DNA of 64,000 bases from positions 62,001-126,000 of the forward strand of contig JAIXMN010000026.1 in NCBI GenBank assembly GCA_025716815.1, in the 5' to 3' direction. The DNA comes from Dichotomocladium elegans. Its lineage: Eukaryota > Mucoromycota > Mucoromycetes > Mucorales > Lichtheimiaceae. The first letter of the stretch is position 1; every line of letters begins with the position of its first letter. The notes beneath the pieces are model-generated. The model saw nothing but the letters and a program-made list of their open reading frames with translations. It was not told where the DNA came from and searched no databases. Of this stretch, positions 23,501 to 33,860 are shown piece by piece. The translations under genes were made by a program, and so were the position numbers.

Positions 23501-24379
23501 TCTGCTTTTCACCCGAGAACCAATGGCAAGTGCGAACGTTTGAATGGTACTCTGAAGTCCATGTTGCGCAAATATGTAAATGGCGCCCTTCATCTTTGGG
23601 ATGATTACTTGGATGCTGCTTTATTTGCTTGCCGTGTCCGAACACATGCCACTACTGGATACAGCCCCTTTTACCTTACCTATGGAAGAGACCCAATACT
23701 GCCAGGTGACCCCCTTCGCCCATACATCTCGGAAGAAGCTCTCAAGGACCCTCGAGTTGTGGCAGAATTGACTGCTCAAGAATTGGAAAAGGTGAACCAC
23801 GCTCGTGCTGCTGCTACGGCAAGAATGCAGGCTGTTGGACAAAAGGACAAGGAACGATGGGACAAGGCGTTAAACATTGTTGACTTTGATGTCGGTGACT
23901 ATGTCAAGCTTACACACGAAGGCCGCTACGGTTTGGAACCACAGTACAAAGGACCTTACGTTGTTACCGCCAAGAATGAAGACTTTGGAACGTACAAGCT
24001 GGAGACCTTACAGGGACAACCACTTGCTTCCTGGGTACATGTTGATCGTTTGGCAAAAGTGAACTTTGACACGGAGCTGGCAACTCCATGGTTTGACCCT
24101 ACAACTGCTCGTGCCGAATGGCGTTCCAAGATGGGTCTACCACCTGACAATGACGAAGTCGACAAGCTTGTTACTAACACCGTTGACGAAGACCATTTGA
24201 CTGACTGGTCTGCAAGTTTTGGTCACCACGATTCCGCCATTGTTCAGAGACGAACAAGTGTTTCGGGAGGGAGTAATGTCGTGGACGAACGGAGTTTTGG
24301 CTCCAGGACTGCCAAATCAAGGCAAAGATTCAAGCCCAGAAATCCCGGTCGACCCAAGCACTCAATTCGAAGCACGTGA
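20566..24379 (+). pseudogene. Gypsy-3 pol polyprotein with a single frameshift
   Basis: The pol frame is open through the end of gag and on to a 1-nt deletion near 23213, in the CCC/TTGG context. From there the remaining frame is open to 24379, within the 3' LTR. Domains: protease ([11 protein letters not shown]), RT ([30 protein letters not shown]), RNase H ([25 protein letters not shown]), integrase HHCC ([16 protein letters not shown] to CPACQ) and integrase core (VAVDYMTNY, ILTDRGANF, NGKCERLNG). All catalytic residues are present. Since the LTRs are identical, the single frameshift is either a very recent lesion or a base-calling error. The start shown is just after the gag stop; expression presumably needs a -1 shift in the overlap. 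Confidence 0.9.
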
Positions 24380-24770
24380 TCCCAAACATCCCTCTTGTCA
24401 CGTGCCTTTCGGAAGCTAAAATGCCATGGCGCTTCCTGGCATCTTCTGGAACTTGCTCCACGATTACTTCCCCACCACACCAGTCATGTCACGTCGACTC
24501 TTCTAGAAAAAGGATGTCTCTAGAACCATCAGTAGCTTTTGCTAGTATCTTCTTTAGACATTAGTATAAATATCAGCTGTATCCTTTACTACAATAAAGA
24601 ACAGTCAATCTATCTACTCTTATTCTTATATTCCGCTTCCTCCTGAAATCAAGGCTTCCTCGGCGCATATCCTCTTGTTTACTGCTAGTTTGAGTACTCT
24701 TTGGGCTGGATAAAGATATTATTACAAAAGCGGAAAGAGACAAGACAACTAGGAAACAAGAAAACCGACA
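24277..24770 (+). repeat. Gypsy-3 3' LTR
   Basis: 494 bp, no difference from the 5' LTR found on reading. The pol frame ends about 100 bp inside it. Confidence 0.95.
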
Positions 24771-25576
24771 TGTTGACACGCTCAGGCGAGACTCTTCCGG
24801 CCGACCACCTTCCAAGTTCCAGAGTCCCATACATGACCCCTTTTTCTTGCGGCCCGGAGTACACCACGTGACCTTCCCATATTCTGTTTCTTTCTTTTTA
24901 CATTCCTTTTCTTACTTCTTCCTCTTCCATTGACGGCCGCTCTTTCAAGACGTGCTAAATCTTCTCAGCCCTTTTTCACGCTAAATATTTAATCTTTGTT
25001 AGTACAGAGCTAACATAGATCCTTCCTTAGTTTATTGTTGCACTAATTTAGCGTCCCCTTATCAGTCCGTTTACATCTCTTCTTTTCGTTCGTATGTTCC
25101 TATGTCGTCATCCTATCTCTGAGTTTCTCGACATCATTTATTTAGCGTTATTACCCTTTCCTTTAGTCCAGAGGACATCCTTTTAAGCGCGTCCAATTGG
25201 ACGAATAAACTACATCGAAAAAGTATCTCTTTCACTTTTTGGTCACTTCTATCCATAAGGATTACTCCTACCCAACCTTCAGAACCCACCGTTTGGCTTA
25301 TTGCTGTGGCGAACAGAGAAGTCATTCATTACTATTGTTTTCATTTACACACCCCTTGAAATTTTCTTTCTTTGATCGTATCGATTTTTGGAGTCGGTCG
25401 ACGCGATCAAGGAGCCCGATTTTGCAAGTAAATAGTTCTGTTGTACTATCTTCTTGCCCATTGTAGTTCTTATTATTTTTCTCTCTGTCATTTTTGACAT
25501 CCATCTCTTTCATTTTTCTTATTGTTGTACCCCCGGAGTATATTCACACAAACAGTTGTACCGAACGTGTCAATTT
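24771..25576. other. Former upstream flank of tRNA-Glu, no gene seen
   Basis: Before Gypsy-3 inserted, this sequence would have directly preceded the tRNA gene. It is pyrimidine-rich and has no convincing coding frame. Confidence 0.5.
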
Positions 25577-26070
25577 TGTCGTGGACGAACGGAGTTTTAG
25601 CTCCAGGACTGCCAAATCAAGGCAAAGATTCAAGCCTAGGAATCCCAGTCGACCCAAGCACTCAATTCGAAGCACGTGATCCCAAACATCCCTCTTGTCA
25701 CGTGCCTTTCGGAAGCTAAAATGCCATGGCGCTTCCTGGCATCTTCTGGAACTTGCTCCACGATCACTTCCCCACTACACCAGTCATGTCACGTCGACTC
25801 TTCTAGAAAAAGGATGTCTCTAGAACCATCAGTAGCTTTTGCTAGTATCTTCTTTAGACATTAGTATAAATATCAGCTGTATCCTTTACTACAAGAAAGA
25901 ACAGTCAATCTATCTACTCATATTCTTATATTCCGCTTCCTCCTGAAATCAAGGCTTCCTCGGCGCATATCCTCTTGTTTACTGCTAGTTTGAGTACTCT
26001 TTGGGCTGGATAAAGATATTATTACAAAAGCGGAAAGAGACAAGACAACTAGGAAACAAGAAAACCAACA
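25577..26070 (+). repeat. Solo LTR of the Gypsy-3 family
   Basis: 494 bp, same length and order as the Gypsy-3 LTRs with a handful of substitutions. Flanked by ATTT on both sides (25573-25576, 26071-26074). Its last pentamer is CAACA instead of CGACA, and AATAAAG has become AAGAAAG. It formed by recombination between the two LTRs of an older insertion. Confidence 0.93.
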
Positions 26071-27013
26071 ATTTTGTCAGGTCCTGGGCTCTTGGTTACT
26101 AGTTGTCTTGTACAATTCCGTCTAAAAATGGTAATGTCCTGGAGTACTCAAACCAGCCTTGATATCGACTTTTGCAGACTTCTTCTTGCCTGATGTGGTG
26201 AACATTGATCCGTGTTAGAGAACTTAGCCGGTTTCACATCACTATCGCCGATATCCTGAAACTAAGACAATGATGAATTTAACACATTGATGTTCAGGGA
26301 CCGATATTTTCATATCCGCTTGCGTGACAGGACAATTGCACCTATCAAAGGTACTTCCTCTACCCAGGATCCATCACTGGTCTTGAAGAGGACAATGAAA
26401 AGAGAATGCTCTCATCCGATACGTCCTAACAGGATTAAGCACTTACATCGCCGTTCTAATAGAATTATTATAAAAGAGAGTTATTTTATTTTCAGGAATA
26501 AACATCAACCTCAAAGATACTTTTATAGTTGTCTTTTTTCATTCTCTCTAATCCATCTCAGAGGGAAATACTGAAAACAGAAAGGGTCAAAGGAGTAAGA
26601 GGTGAGGAGTTTGGGAATGAACAGAAATTTGAGTATAGAGATATCGAGAAGGATACAAGAAAAACGAAAAGAGAAGAAAGCAGGTAACACTGAGTGAATC
26701 AGTTATAGTGTAATGGTTTGGGAGCTGGATTGAGACAGGACAAGAAGGGTGTTAGGTGCTTTCCAACAAGACAAGACAAGACAGGACAAGACCAATAGGA
26801 CAGGACAGGACAGGACAGGACAGGACCGAAGCACAGAGGCCAAGAGAAGAGTTGAACCAGAAGGAATCGTATGGAAACGAAGAAACAAGATAACTGATTG
26901 CTCTTTTACTAATGATAATGCTATGGCTATATATATAATACGTGTGTATAAGATTATGGTGAGAAAAGTACTGATAACAACAATTACGAAAAAAAGGGGA
27001 TTTGGATGGCTAG
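26071..27013. other. Repeat-rich interval without a supported gene
   Basis: Contains a pentanucleotide microsatellite of ACAAG/ACAGG units (about 26764-26825). A minus-strand fragment near 26260-26390 (TSDGSWVEEVPL) could be a coding remnant, but no gene model could be supported. Confidence 0.5.
26764..26825. repeat. (ACAAG/ACAGG)n microsatellite
   Basis: About twelve tandem 5-bp units, first ACAAG then ACAGG, with one interruption (CCAAT). Confidence 0.85.
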
Positions 27014-28327
27014 CTATGGACTTCGCTGACGATCGATATAGGAGATGTTGAGGTTGGTCGTTACATATAGGTAGTGACGCAGTATACGCCATCGCATAAC
27101 AAGCTGGCTGAACGTCCGTTCGATGACAGTGAGCATTTTTGAATGTACGACATTGAAGGCTTTGTGCGTTGGATCGGAAGGTTGCCTAGGATATGGTGTA
27201 ATCAGGTTGGGTCGTAAAGGATAGGCAGCATCTAATAAATAGATGAATCCGGTAAACTCTAACTGCTTTTTCATCTGGAAGGTCGATAGAAATGCATTGA
27301 TAAATACCAGCAATTATATATGTTTGTGGTGGAAAGATCGATTGTGAATCTTCAAGCATTTTACGGTTAAGCCCACCTCGTTGGAAAGCACAGCTATCGT
27401 GAATACGTCCTATTGCATAACTCCTTAATATATCATCCAATTTCCAGACACGTTTGACATACCTGATTCTCCTGTATAGATGTATAAAAACTTATAATTC
27501 GCATCACAGACTGCTGTCAGGTTCATTGATATGTGGCCTTTTCGATCTCTGTGCTCCTCCCCATCACGCTGTGGCTTGTGAATAACCACGAGTTTCCCAT
27601 CCAATGCACCAATGACGCCTGGTAGCCTTTTGCTGTGGTGGTTGCGAGAAACTCGGCCATCTGGAAATTCAAAAGTTTCTGACACTAAGGCGTATTCCTC
27701 GGGAGTTGCTGGCATGTGGATTAAGTTGCCATGGATATCCTTCATCGCCTTGAGGAATTTTTTGGTGTAATCGGCTACGCTGCCTTGAGCGACACCAAAG
27801 TTTGCTTCGAACTGTCGATACCCAACATGTGCATTTGCAAACCGCCAGAGAACTAGCGCTATCTGCTTTTCTGGACTTGCAGCATGGGAAGCTTCTGCGA
27901 CATAGCAAGGGTGTCTGGATAAAGTCGCAACGAGCCAGTCGAATGTGCGCTTGTTTACGCGATAGTTTGCCTTGTAACTTGACGAAGCGCTGTCATCATC
28001 GCGAAGCATTGGATGCACATCGTTCCAGAAAGATTGGGTTTTACTCCTTGCTATTTGAGGGTTACGGTAGATTTGATGGTCCTGGGCCATATGCACAAGC
28101 AGTCTGATATTCCGGCGTATAATATGGTTGCGTTGTGAATCGTTGTTCAAAATAGTTTGGATCGAATGGATGGCTTTCTTGACAATTTCTTTGATCAAAA
28201 CACAATCCTCCGCTTCCTGTTCCTCAAGTCGACGTATCAACATGAGTAACTGACGGACATCAATGCTTCTCCTGTTAACACGTTGTGACGCTGTATTGTT
28301 TGTCAATGTGTCAACTTGGTCGTTCAT
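27014..28327 (-). CDS. PIF/Harbinger-type DDE transposase
   Basis: Three exons (27463-28327, 27308-27409, 27014-27231) with 53- and 76-nt GT-AG introns give 394 residues. The DDE_Tnp_4/HARBI1 layout is complete: the fold after KRTFDWLVATLS; first Asp in GVIGALDGKLVVIH; LTAVCDANYKFLYIYTGESG joined in phase to RIHDSCAFQRGGL; second Asp in TYIIADAAYPL; Glu in LTVIERTFSQLVMRWRIL. Unspliced, the frame stops at 27425 and the later motifs fall in other frames, so both introns are needed. The start is the ATG at 28327. No Myb-like partner gene or terminal repeats were recognised nearby. It may be autonomous, remnant-but-intact, or domesticated. Confidence 0.85.
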
Positions 28328-28626
28328 TTTGAAATGGTGAAGATTCTTTATAAATGGGGTTGAAAAAAGCAAGCAGTAAAGAGCAACCCGAAGAAATAGA
28401 CTTTGCTCTTTTAAAGGTTTATTTATTCTCGCTGCTATATCTTTTATGTACTCTTGACGGAACCATTTTTGACGGCTTGACCGTGCATAAAGGCAACGAT
28501 ATTTCCTTTTTTATTCAGTTGAGCGACTGTTGACAGTGCATTATCCACCGTCTGAATCTGGATCCTCGAACAACCCCTTTTTTGGAAGACCCTCCCGGGA
28601 AAAATATGAACATGTCTAATTTTGGA

Positions 28627-28884
28627 TGACTGTATGACCGACCGAGCGCGATGAGAACGACCAAAGACTCGATTTTAGCCCCTACGGTTTAAACACCTGC
28701 AACAAACTCTCTAACCACTACACTACTGTTTACTATATAAACAAGGATGCCCTGTGACGCCGGGCATCCCCACGTTGTATTATTATAATCATCGTTCTTC
28801 TCGTCGCGTTCGCACTTCCTCCACGCTGTATATCAGACGCTCTTTGTAAGTACTCGCACAACAGTGCCTATACTGTTACAGTCA
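28627..28884 (+). repeat. Candidate short solo LTR with 8-bp inverted ends
   Basis: Bounded by TGACTGTA and its reverse complement TACAGTCA, with CTATATAAAC near 28735 and the hairpin GGATGCCC...GGGCATCC just after it. This resembles an LTR promoter/R region. Flanking bases do not show a clear target duplication. Confidence 0.35.
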
Positions 28885-29829
28885 TACAAAAAGAGTGAGT
28901 GTGGTACATAATATCGTCGCCGGAGAGGTGGTCTTGATCGTGATCGTTATCCTTGTAGTGTCTTGGCCGTCGGTCAATATTGACCCGCCACAGTAGCTAC
29001 TGCTACACCATCCTCCCGCAGCACGTACGGGGAGGCCAGCGGGTTACCTCCCTGCGAGCCAAATTCTCTGTAGCCCAGGAAGCGACTGACACGGAACGCA
29101 GCGCAGGGGCTCAGTCAGCAGACCGGCAAAAGAGGCTGAAGGCTCGTAGCAATTAAAGACAGGCGCCAGGTAAAACTTGAAGGCGTCTGATTTGCATAAT
29201 GTTGATAATTATACAGCTCGCACATTGATTTGTGGAAAAGAGAATTGTCGTCGAACTCAAAGAAAAAAGTAGCCTTCCAAGTAAAATCATAACATATGGT
29301 GTGGTCTCTCAATTCTCATAACAAATCCCAATTGCTCTTACGCAGTTCAGATAAAGGTTTGCACATAGGACGCCAATGCTTCTATATTACTTGACGCCAA
29401 TTGGAAGATCTTTGGTGGGATTATGATGGAAGAGAAAACCGGATTCGGCAAGTGTTGAGAAAAATCGTATTTTTTATCCAATAAGATGCAGCATCTGAGA
29501 GGCTAGATAAAGCCGAAATCACTGGATCGAACTGTAATGGGAAAACGTAAAGGAATCGGCCGCCTTAATCTGATGGGGACATCAGATTATTTATTTTTGT
29601 GTGTGTTTTGCATGCAGCTAAACCTCTTGCGGTTGAAAATTTTTTCTTTGTGGTGGATAATTTTAAGGACTACCCAGTTGCCCTCTTCCCGGAAGGACTA
29701 AGGTCCGAAGGGTTATTGCTGTTCGGAGGTTTCCCGTGGTCAGGTGCCGGCTATGGTGGTTGAAGTTACTGGAGACTGCAGTTGAGGTCGCGGCGAAAGT
29801 GAGAGTCAGGGTGCTGTCAGAAACAGGAT
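28885..29829. other. Interval without a supported gene
   Basis: No convincing coding frame, tRNA or complete element was found. It is probably old repeat material given its neighbours. Confidence 0.4.
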
Positions 29830-30345
29830 CTAAGGAACAGGACTAGCGCTTTAACAGAGGAAGTACACAGATTAGGAAACGGCAGGTGGCGGTAATGCTG
29901 GTACTAAATAGAAGGATGAGATCGGGAAGAACAACATTTGCGCTACTAACCAGAAATGCACCATAGGAACGGGCTGGGGCCGGACAAAGAGAAAACAAAG
30001 AACAGGTCAATAGCTAGACTAGAACGGTGAATGTTAGGTACTTCCCATTACACAGCATGCACTAAGTGGAGTAACTATTGTACTAAGAGCAAGGAAGAGC
30101 AGGAGAGGCAGGGAAAGAGGAACCAAATATTTTCAGGACAAGGGCGGGAACGGATATTTATTATGGAGGTATTATACTAGCTGTAATATGTAGGACAAGT
30201 GTTGGGGTCGGCGAGACGTTGAGATACTGACTAGAAATTAAAGATTGAAAGGTTGATCCGGAAGTAATTAATGCAAAAGTGCGTGCTTTGCATGAATGAA
30301 AATATGCGGCCGTGAATAATTTCCATTTTGGTCATGACTGCTGCC
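29830..30345. repeat. Dispersed repeat, copy B (pairs with 11930-12510)
   Basis: The shared blocks occur in the same order and orientation as in copy A, separated by small gaps. Copy B is a little shorter. Both carry the TTTATT and TACTAGCT core. Confidence 0.75.
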
Positions 30346-30900
30346 CACCATCTCCCCGTGGTGTGACGCTTCAAAAAATGGCCTGATATACTTGGGCGAA
30401 CAGTGGCAGGTTGCGCATCTATGAGGACCCGTTGGATGGATGTGTGGGTCCTTAAATTGTTCGGTAGCCATCATAGGTCCTACTCGTGTTTGGAAACGGA
30501 ATGGTTCACCGTCCTTGACGCCAGGTGATTGCACCCGGTTGACAACACTACCCACGTTCATAATCAAGGAATGCGCATCTCTTAACATAGCGTAAGATAC
30601 AACCCTGGTGATCCGGCATCCAAGGATCGAAGGAATTGTCTGATATTACGGGAATAATCCTCCTAGCGAGGACTAGATTTGAAACGATGTTTCGCCTCAG
30701 GTAACGTCGTAGAAGAACTATAAATCAGTCCCGAAATGGGCGGATTACGATCGATAACATCCTTGCGGTCCTCGTCGGTGAGGGGTACCCCAAAAATGCC
30801 GCGCTGCAATGTAGGCATCAACTCGTATAGATGTGGCGAGGGTTGCCATGCATAGCGCGGACGAGTTGGTAGATCATGCAGATCTGCGCAGATGCCGCAT
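30280..30900 (-). pseudogene. Degraded coding remnant, possibly a DIRS-like Gag
   Basis: On the minus strand, segments in two frames form a broken protein: first LQRGIFGVPLTDEDRKDVID and neighbouring residues, interrupted by stops and a shift near 30690-30600, then an open part with MLRDAHSLIMNVGSVV and FRFQTRVGPMMATEQF. The 'FGVPLTDEDR' and 'PEAKHRF' style recalls gag-like proteins of tyrosine-recombinase (DIRS-like) retrotransposons in Mucorales. That comparison is from memory and weak. The 3' end overlaps dispersed repeat copy B. Confidence 0.3.
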
Positions 30901-31695
30901 CAGAGGGCGGTACACCGGAACTCTTGCGCCGCCAGCAGCTATTCTAATAAGGTAGCTTGGTGAGGTAGTTCTTAAGAACGAGACGCAATTGCGAGTAGAT
31001 CAAAGCTGCAGAAAATGCCTCGCAAGCGGAAGAGAGATTGAGATTTTCAAATTATAAGGCTAAGAGATGTTTGAACAGCTGAACACGACAATCATCAAAC
31101 GGACTCACCAAGATTGCTCTGTAGCTAAGAGTTTGTGGAACTATTCAAGCGAACTGGGTAACTTGCGACGCTTTGATTGTGAGAAATGAGGTATACTCCA
31201 GGTTCGCTTAATAAGCTATGTATATTACCGCCCACGCGTCTTTTGCCAGAGTTTGTCTTATGAATATTCGCGTTCAATCGACTCTCACAGTGATACCTCC
31301 CCGGCAGAAGGCAGATATGCCACACAACCATTATTTCAATCCATTGACGGCACCTGAACAACAAGAGCAAAAGCTCTATGCCACCGGAACAGGCATAAAC
31401 TTACTCCCTCTCTGCGTCCATGCCCCCTCATGATAGATAATTACCGCTCATGTCCAAACTGTCGTAATCGTTATTCGGCGATGAATATATATCATGGAAG
31501 AATTGTGATTCTGTTTAGTTTTCTTTTCTTCTTCTTCTGGGGGAGAGGAAGCAGTTGTTGATACTATAATGTTGTTGTTTCTAAACGAAGGAAAAAGACG
31601 AGTACAGAGTATCTATGCTGCTCTGGGTTTCTCCAGATACCATACACTACAAAACCAATTTAGTATCTCCCTCATCTTTTCCTTTCATGGGTGTT
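30901..31695. other. Boundary interval between repeats and genes
   Basis: No supported gene. It contains the region downstream of NDUFA1, which is transcribed towards it. Confidence 0.4.
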
Positions 31696-32168
31696 CTAGA
31701 AGACGAACCTATTGGTGGCAAATTCTGGAGGTGCAATAGGATTGGTCTATGTCATTTTACGGTGAGCATGATAAATATTGAGAACGACGGGAGTTCTGCA
31801 CGTACCGATTGACCGCGCACTGAGCCAGTGAGGCGTCTGTCGCGTTCCATCATTTGTTTTTCCCAATTATCAAGGCCAAATCGTGTAGGCTATATTGATT
31901 CGTATCAAATAATAAGAGAGGGAGAAGGTATCCATGAAATCAATTGTAATGTAAGTGTCCCTTCGTCTAAACTGGTTGCCGAGGAAGTAGTTTGTTGTTC
32001 ACCTTTCTGTCGTTACTGTAATACCGAATGACAGTCATACCGGTACCGGTGACGGCGAACATGCCGGCAATGATGCCAAAGGGAATAAGAGCCTCGAATG
32101 GAACTGGCTGTGGCGCATGTTAGTTGAGATCAGAAGTGTAGGTCAATCGAAGTCGGGCACAATACCAT
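31696..32168 (-). CDS. NDUFA1: NADH:ubiquinone oxidoreductase subunit NDUFA1 (fungal NI9M/MWFE type)
   Basis: An accessory single-span membrane subunit of mitochondrial complex I, rebuilt from four exons: 32166-32168 (ATG only), 32003-32107, 31806-31889 and 31696-31746. Introns are 58, 113 and 59 nt, all GT-AG, the first with a CTAAC branch-like site. The 80-residue product has the family signature: MPVPFEALIPFGI, a hydrophobic span (IIAGMFAVTGTGMTVIRYY), then RFGLDNWEKQMMERDRRLTG and a short C-terminal tail with NPIAPPEF. Length fits the family (about 70-80 residues). All coding exons sum to 81 codons including the stop. Unspliced sequence gives no frame longer than about 50 residues, so simple ORF calling misses it. 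The hydrophobic span should anchor it in the inner membrane. Confidence 0.92.
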
Positions 32169-33860
32169 GGCTGCTCGATTAAGTAGAGTGGGGAGGTGGG
32201 TTAAAAAAACACAACAATTCTGGCCCATCCAGACAAGGCTGGATTTCAAATTCATGACGATGACGTTGTCCGAATTGCCCTTCGCAGCGAAAAAAAAAAG
32301 CCCCACAGCGACGGAAAAAAAGCGGTAAAATTCCTGCTTATATTCCTATACAATAGGACAACGCAGCATAATAAAAAGCCCTCTTTACGAATAAAGGAGA
32401 GCGCACATGAAGATGAGAAGTACTCGGAGCGTACAATTTGTAGATAGTTGATCTCACGCTAAATAACAAAGTCGCCTGGATTTTTCATTCAATATATCAG
32501 GGGGGAGTATCCATGAAACTTGCAAGAACGAGGTTGGTGTGTACGAAAAGGAAGAGAAAGAATATACAAACTATGGCAGTCTCTCGCTGCAGGAAAGGTA
32601 GATTTCTTCGGGTCTTGTGATGATCAAGCACAAGCCAACACTTGATGTCCCGTGCCTACAGAGCCAACGATGGTTGCTTAGATTTTGTTTTTGAAAGCTT
32701 ATCTTGGGTATGCCCATACTGCAGGGTCGCCTTAAATGCACCATTCAGCAAAAGCTTCTGGTTTTCCCCATGGATCCGAATCCCGCGGGGCAGCGTTCGC
32801 TCTGATACAAAACGTGTCTCACTGACGGAGCAGCTATCAATGTCCCTTTCGTTATTTGAAACCATATACATAGAATTCCAAAGCAATACATGCATCCCAA
32901 CCCGCTCACGCCTTTATTTTCGGTCAACTCCTTTTAGGGCCAAGGAAAAAGAGACGCATCACTATACCAGGGAAGTATTGAATACCGAATAAGATGACGC
33001 TGCTAGAATACTTTTTTGATGGTTACATGATTCCAGGCACAGCGTTGAGCAGGCGAAGCCCATTTCCTTATTTGGATGCGATAGGTAACCTTTTTTTTCT
33101 CCCGAAGTATTCTTGTACTTGCGACAGACTGACAAGTAGGAGACGGTTCGGCTTATGACTCCAGCAAGATGGTGTTGCCGATGACCTTGCGTCTGTTACT
33201 ACATCATATTATCTCGATGGCCTGGTTAGATAGATTAATACATATTATATTGAAACAACTATTAATAATTCCATTGACAAAAGGGAGTATTATCAAGTAG
33301 CACAGGAATCATTCTTGTAAAGTAAGCTTGTTTTATGCGCTATCGACTTCTGCCAATGGAGGCTGAGAAAAGGAGAGGATATCGATGATGTTGGCCGAGA
33401 CCAAATCTAATGAACTCTGATAACACCAGTAAAAAAATGAAGACGTTTGAGAATGAGTTTAATGCAGCACAAGAAGTTTTAAAAAAGCAGCAGTCTTTTT
33501 TTTTTTCACCCCAAAGTACCGGTTTCTAGCCAACAACACCCCACCCCCAATTCCTCACTTCTTTCGCTCTCCCTCTTTACTTCATAGCTAAATCTCAAAT
33601 CTTTTAGACCTTGGAGTTGCCTCTTCCTTTCTTTTTCCATTTTCACCCCTTCGACCTATTTCCGGGTGTGTATATTTCGTGTATAAAATACCATAGACAT
33701 CAAATCCGCATCACATTTCTACTTTTCGGGTATGAACCTGCCTCTTTTAAGCTTCTGTCTATTCTCGTCTTGTTGATTCTTGTCGCCATTAGCGCACCAT
33801 CATTTGCATTGAACATCGAGTCATTCCTAGTCCATCCTGTTTAACCACCTCTTTGGAGAT
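32169..33860. promoter_or_regulatory. Divergent upstream region between NDUFA1 and the C2H2 gene
   Basis: No supported gene. It serves as the upstream region of NDUFA1 (minus) and the zinc-finger gene (plus). Pyrimidine-rich tracts at 33500-33700 precede the zinc-finger start, as is common in fungal 5' leaders. No specific sites identified. Confidence 0.4.

Larger units (their letters stand above)
19056..24770 (+). mobile_element. Gypsy-3: young Ty3/gypsy element next to tRNA-Glu
   Basis: Two 494-bp LTRs (19056-19549, 24277-24770) appear identical on reading and are bounded by TGTCG...CGACA. The element is flanked by TGTT on both sides (19052-19055 and 24771-24774), a 4-bp target duplication. 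After the 5' LTR comes ACTGGTAGCTGATGC; before the 3' LTR the purine tract CGGGAGGGAGTAA. Gag is intact and pol has one 1-nt frameshift. The insertion lies 11 bp upstream of the mature 5' end of tRNA-Glu, the region of its Pol III start site. Confidence 0.95.

Noticed and set aside
26250..26400. Minus-strand exon with TSDGSWVEEVPLIGAIV
   Set aside because: An intron-like boundary exists upstream, but the frame stops shortly after and no partner exons were recognised.
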